5,591 bases of DNA, taken from the NCBI RefSeq assembly GCF_020829685.1, contig NZ_JAIVFR010000480.1:1-5591 (forward strand), in the 5' to 3' direction. Origin of the DNA: Nostoc sp. CHAB 5715. GTDB lineage: Bacteria > Cyanobacteriota > Cyanobacteriia > Cyanobacteriales > Nostocaceae. Made by a program: the position numbers and the translations under genes. Below are positions 4,652-5,591 of this stretch, piece after piece. The notes beneath the pieces are model-generated. The model did no database searches. It had not been told where the DNA came from and saw nothing but the letters and a program-made list of their open reading frames with translations. The stretch's first letter is position 1; each line of letters begins with the position of its first letter.

Positions 4652-5591
4652 TTAATTACTTAGAACTTTTATCAAATATTGTGTCAATGTAAACGCATCT
4701 ACACCCAATTCGGTACGCTCCTGGGCTGCTAAAATACCCGCTTGCGAATGCCACCATGCAGCAGTTGCCACAATATCTTCTACGAGAATCTGTTTAGTTG
4801 CTGCTTGCGCCAACAATCCACCCAGTAGCCCAGTTAACACGTCGCCGCTACCGCCACGCGCTAAGGCGGGTGTACTTTCAGGAACAATCCAAACGGCAGC
4901 TTGAGGGTTTGCGATCGCAGTTCTCGCCCCTTTTAACAATACTATCGCCTCACTTTGCGTCGCCGCTTCCCGTACTGCTTGCACTTTGTCATGTTTGGCA
5001 TCGGTGACATCAGGAAACAAACGTTGGAATTCGCCAGTGTGGGGTGTGAGTACGGTTACAGCAAGACGTTTTTTTAATGTGGCGATCGCTCCCATTTGTG
5101 CCAAGATATTTAAACCATCGGCATCGAGAATTAGAGGGCGATCGCTTTCTATGACTTCTTGCACAATGGGAGTGGCATCTCGTGTTAAACCGGGGCCACA
5201 AGCGATCGCATTAAATGAACTTAGATCGGTTTTTTCTGGTAATTCTAGGTGCGCGATGGCTCCAGTTTCCGTCTCTGGACAACCGACAATTAGCGCTTCT
5301 GGCAAGTGCGATACCAAAAGAGATTTCAGCGATTCGGGTACTGCGATCGAAAGCATACCTACACCACTAGCCCTAGCACCCAAACCAGTTAAAATTGCTC
5401 CACCTGCATAGCGCCGCGAACCGCAAATCAGCAGTAAATGTCCTTCCTTATATTTGTGGGTGACTGGTGGACGGGGTAAGGGTAGAGTAGCAAGTGCCGT
5501 TGCTGGTGTAATACGTTTAATCCTGGGTGCATCTTTTAGAACAGCTTCCACATCAGCTAAAGGAATATCGAAATCGATTAACTCAGCTTTG
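4652..5591 (-). CDS. nnrD: Bifunctional NAD(P)HX epimerase/dehydratase, C-terminal part
   Basis: The open frame runs off the right edge, so the 5' part is missing; 312 codons plus stop are present. GTG at 5551 is an internal codon: the frame continues upstream as KAELIDFDIPLADVEAVL, the linker expected after an N-terminal YjeF/NnrE epimerase domain. The visible part is the ribokinase-fold dehydratase (EC 4.2.1.136), which uses ADP to turn damaged NAD(P)HX back into NAD(P)H; the epimerase half (EC 5.1.99.6) interconverts the R and S forms. Counting from the first full codon: KYKEGH (46-51), CGSRRYAGGA (about 56-65), LDADGLNIL (155-163), LTPHTGE (181-187), LKGART (219-224) and ARGGSGDVLTG (244-254) with the catalytic Asp at 250. 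All key motifs are intact. The small four-cysteine gene follows 13 nt downstream. Five of its stretches contain or nearly contain HIP1 sites, as is usual for resident cyanobacterial genes. Confidence 0.95.
   Translation of the reverse strand, partial: KAELIDFDIPLADVEAVLKDAPRIKRITPATALATLPLPRPPVTHKYKEGHLLLICGSRRYAGGAILTGLGARASGVGMLSIAVPESLKSLLVSHLPEALIVGCPETETGAIAHLELPEKTDLSSFNAIACGPGLTRDATPIVQEVIESDRPLILDADGLNILAQMGAIATLKKRLAVTVLTPHTGEFQRLFPDVTDAKHDKVQAVREAATQSEAIVLLKGARTAIANPQAAVWIVPESTPALARGGSGDVLTGLLGGLLAQAATKQILVEDIVATAAWWHSQAGILAAQERTELGVDAFTLTQYLIKVLSN
4911..5209. other. Cluster of four HIP1 octamers
   Basis: GCGATCGC occurs at 4911-4918, 5082-5089, 5138-5145 and 5202-5209, all within nnrD. 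Two more lie at 1091-1098 (in the transposase) and 3753-3760 (in the Eis-like gene). HIP1 over-representation marks many cyanobacterial genomes. None is found in 1-1090, where the gene remnants and the peptide gene lie. Confidence 0.9.

Noticed and set aside
4986..5411. 141-aa plus-strand frame opposite nnrD
   Set aside because: It is an antisense shadow of a well-conserved enzyme gene.
4652..5551. A stand-alone 299-aa NnrD starting at GTG 5551
   Set aside because: The frame is open upstream to the window edge and encodes the typical linker after the epimerase domain, so the GTG is an internal valine codon.

Overview
The window looks like a stretch of chromosome from a filamentous, probably Nostocales-type, cyanobacterium. 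The evidence is six perfect HIP1 octamers (GCGATCGC), arrays of GGGCATG/CCAATGC heptamers of the STRR kind, several palindromic repeats of a style common in these genomes, and proteins whose wording is cyanobacterial. The composition is that of a repeat-rich accessory region next to one housekeeping gene.

Layout, left to right. Positions 1-196 hold a 63-bp inverted duplication made of coding sequence; its right arm belongs to a 3' gene fragment ending at 243. A GTACGCCCC hairpin follows at 277-312. On the minus strand is the C-terminal remnant of a class A beta-lactamase-like protein (316-567), whose last codons are supplied by a dispersed repeat. A 71-aa minus-strand gene (702-917) has a double-glycine leader and looks like a bacteriocin/RiPP-type precursor peptide. 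A complete 1487-bp IS4-family element (922-2408) sits directly upstream of its start codon. The IS has matching 22-bp ends and a 10-bp target duplication, but its transposase is broken by two frameshifts. The 10-bp duplication contains the ATG of the precursor gene, so the peptide is intact but cut off from its native upstream region, which now lies beyond 2408.

Positions 2419-2857 have no gene and carry dispersed repeats. An intact Eis-like GNAT acetyltransferase (2858-4048, minus) follows. A repeat-filled spacer (4049-4473) then leads to a minus-strand pair: the C-terminal NAD(P)HX dehydratase part of a bifunctional NnrE/NnrD repair enzyme that runs off the right edge (4652-5591), and 13 nt after it a previously unlisted 54-aa protein with four cysteines (4474-4638), probably cotranscribed.

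The genes do not form one pathway. The most interesting items are the IS placed exactly at the start of the double-glycine peptide gene and the four-cysteine small protein behind nnrD. I see no CRISPR array, tRNA, rRNA or defined new defence system.
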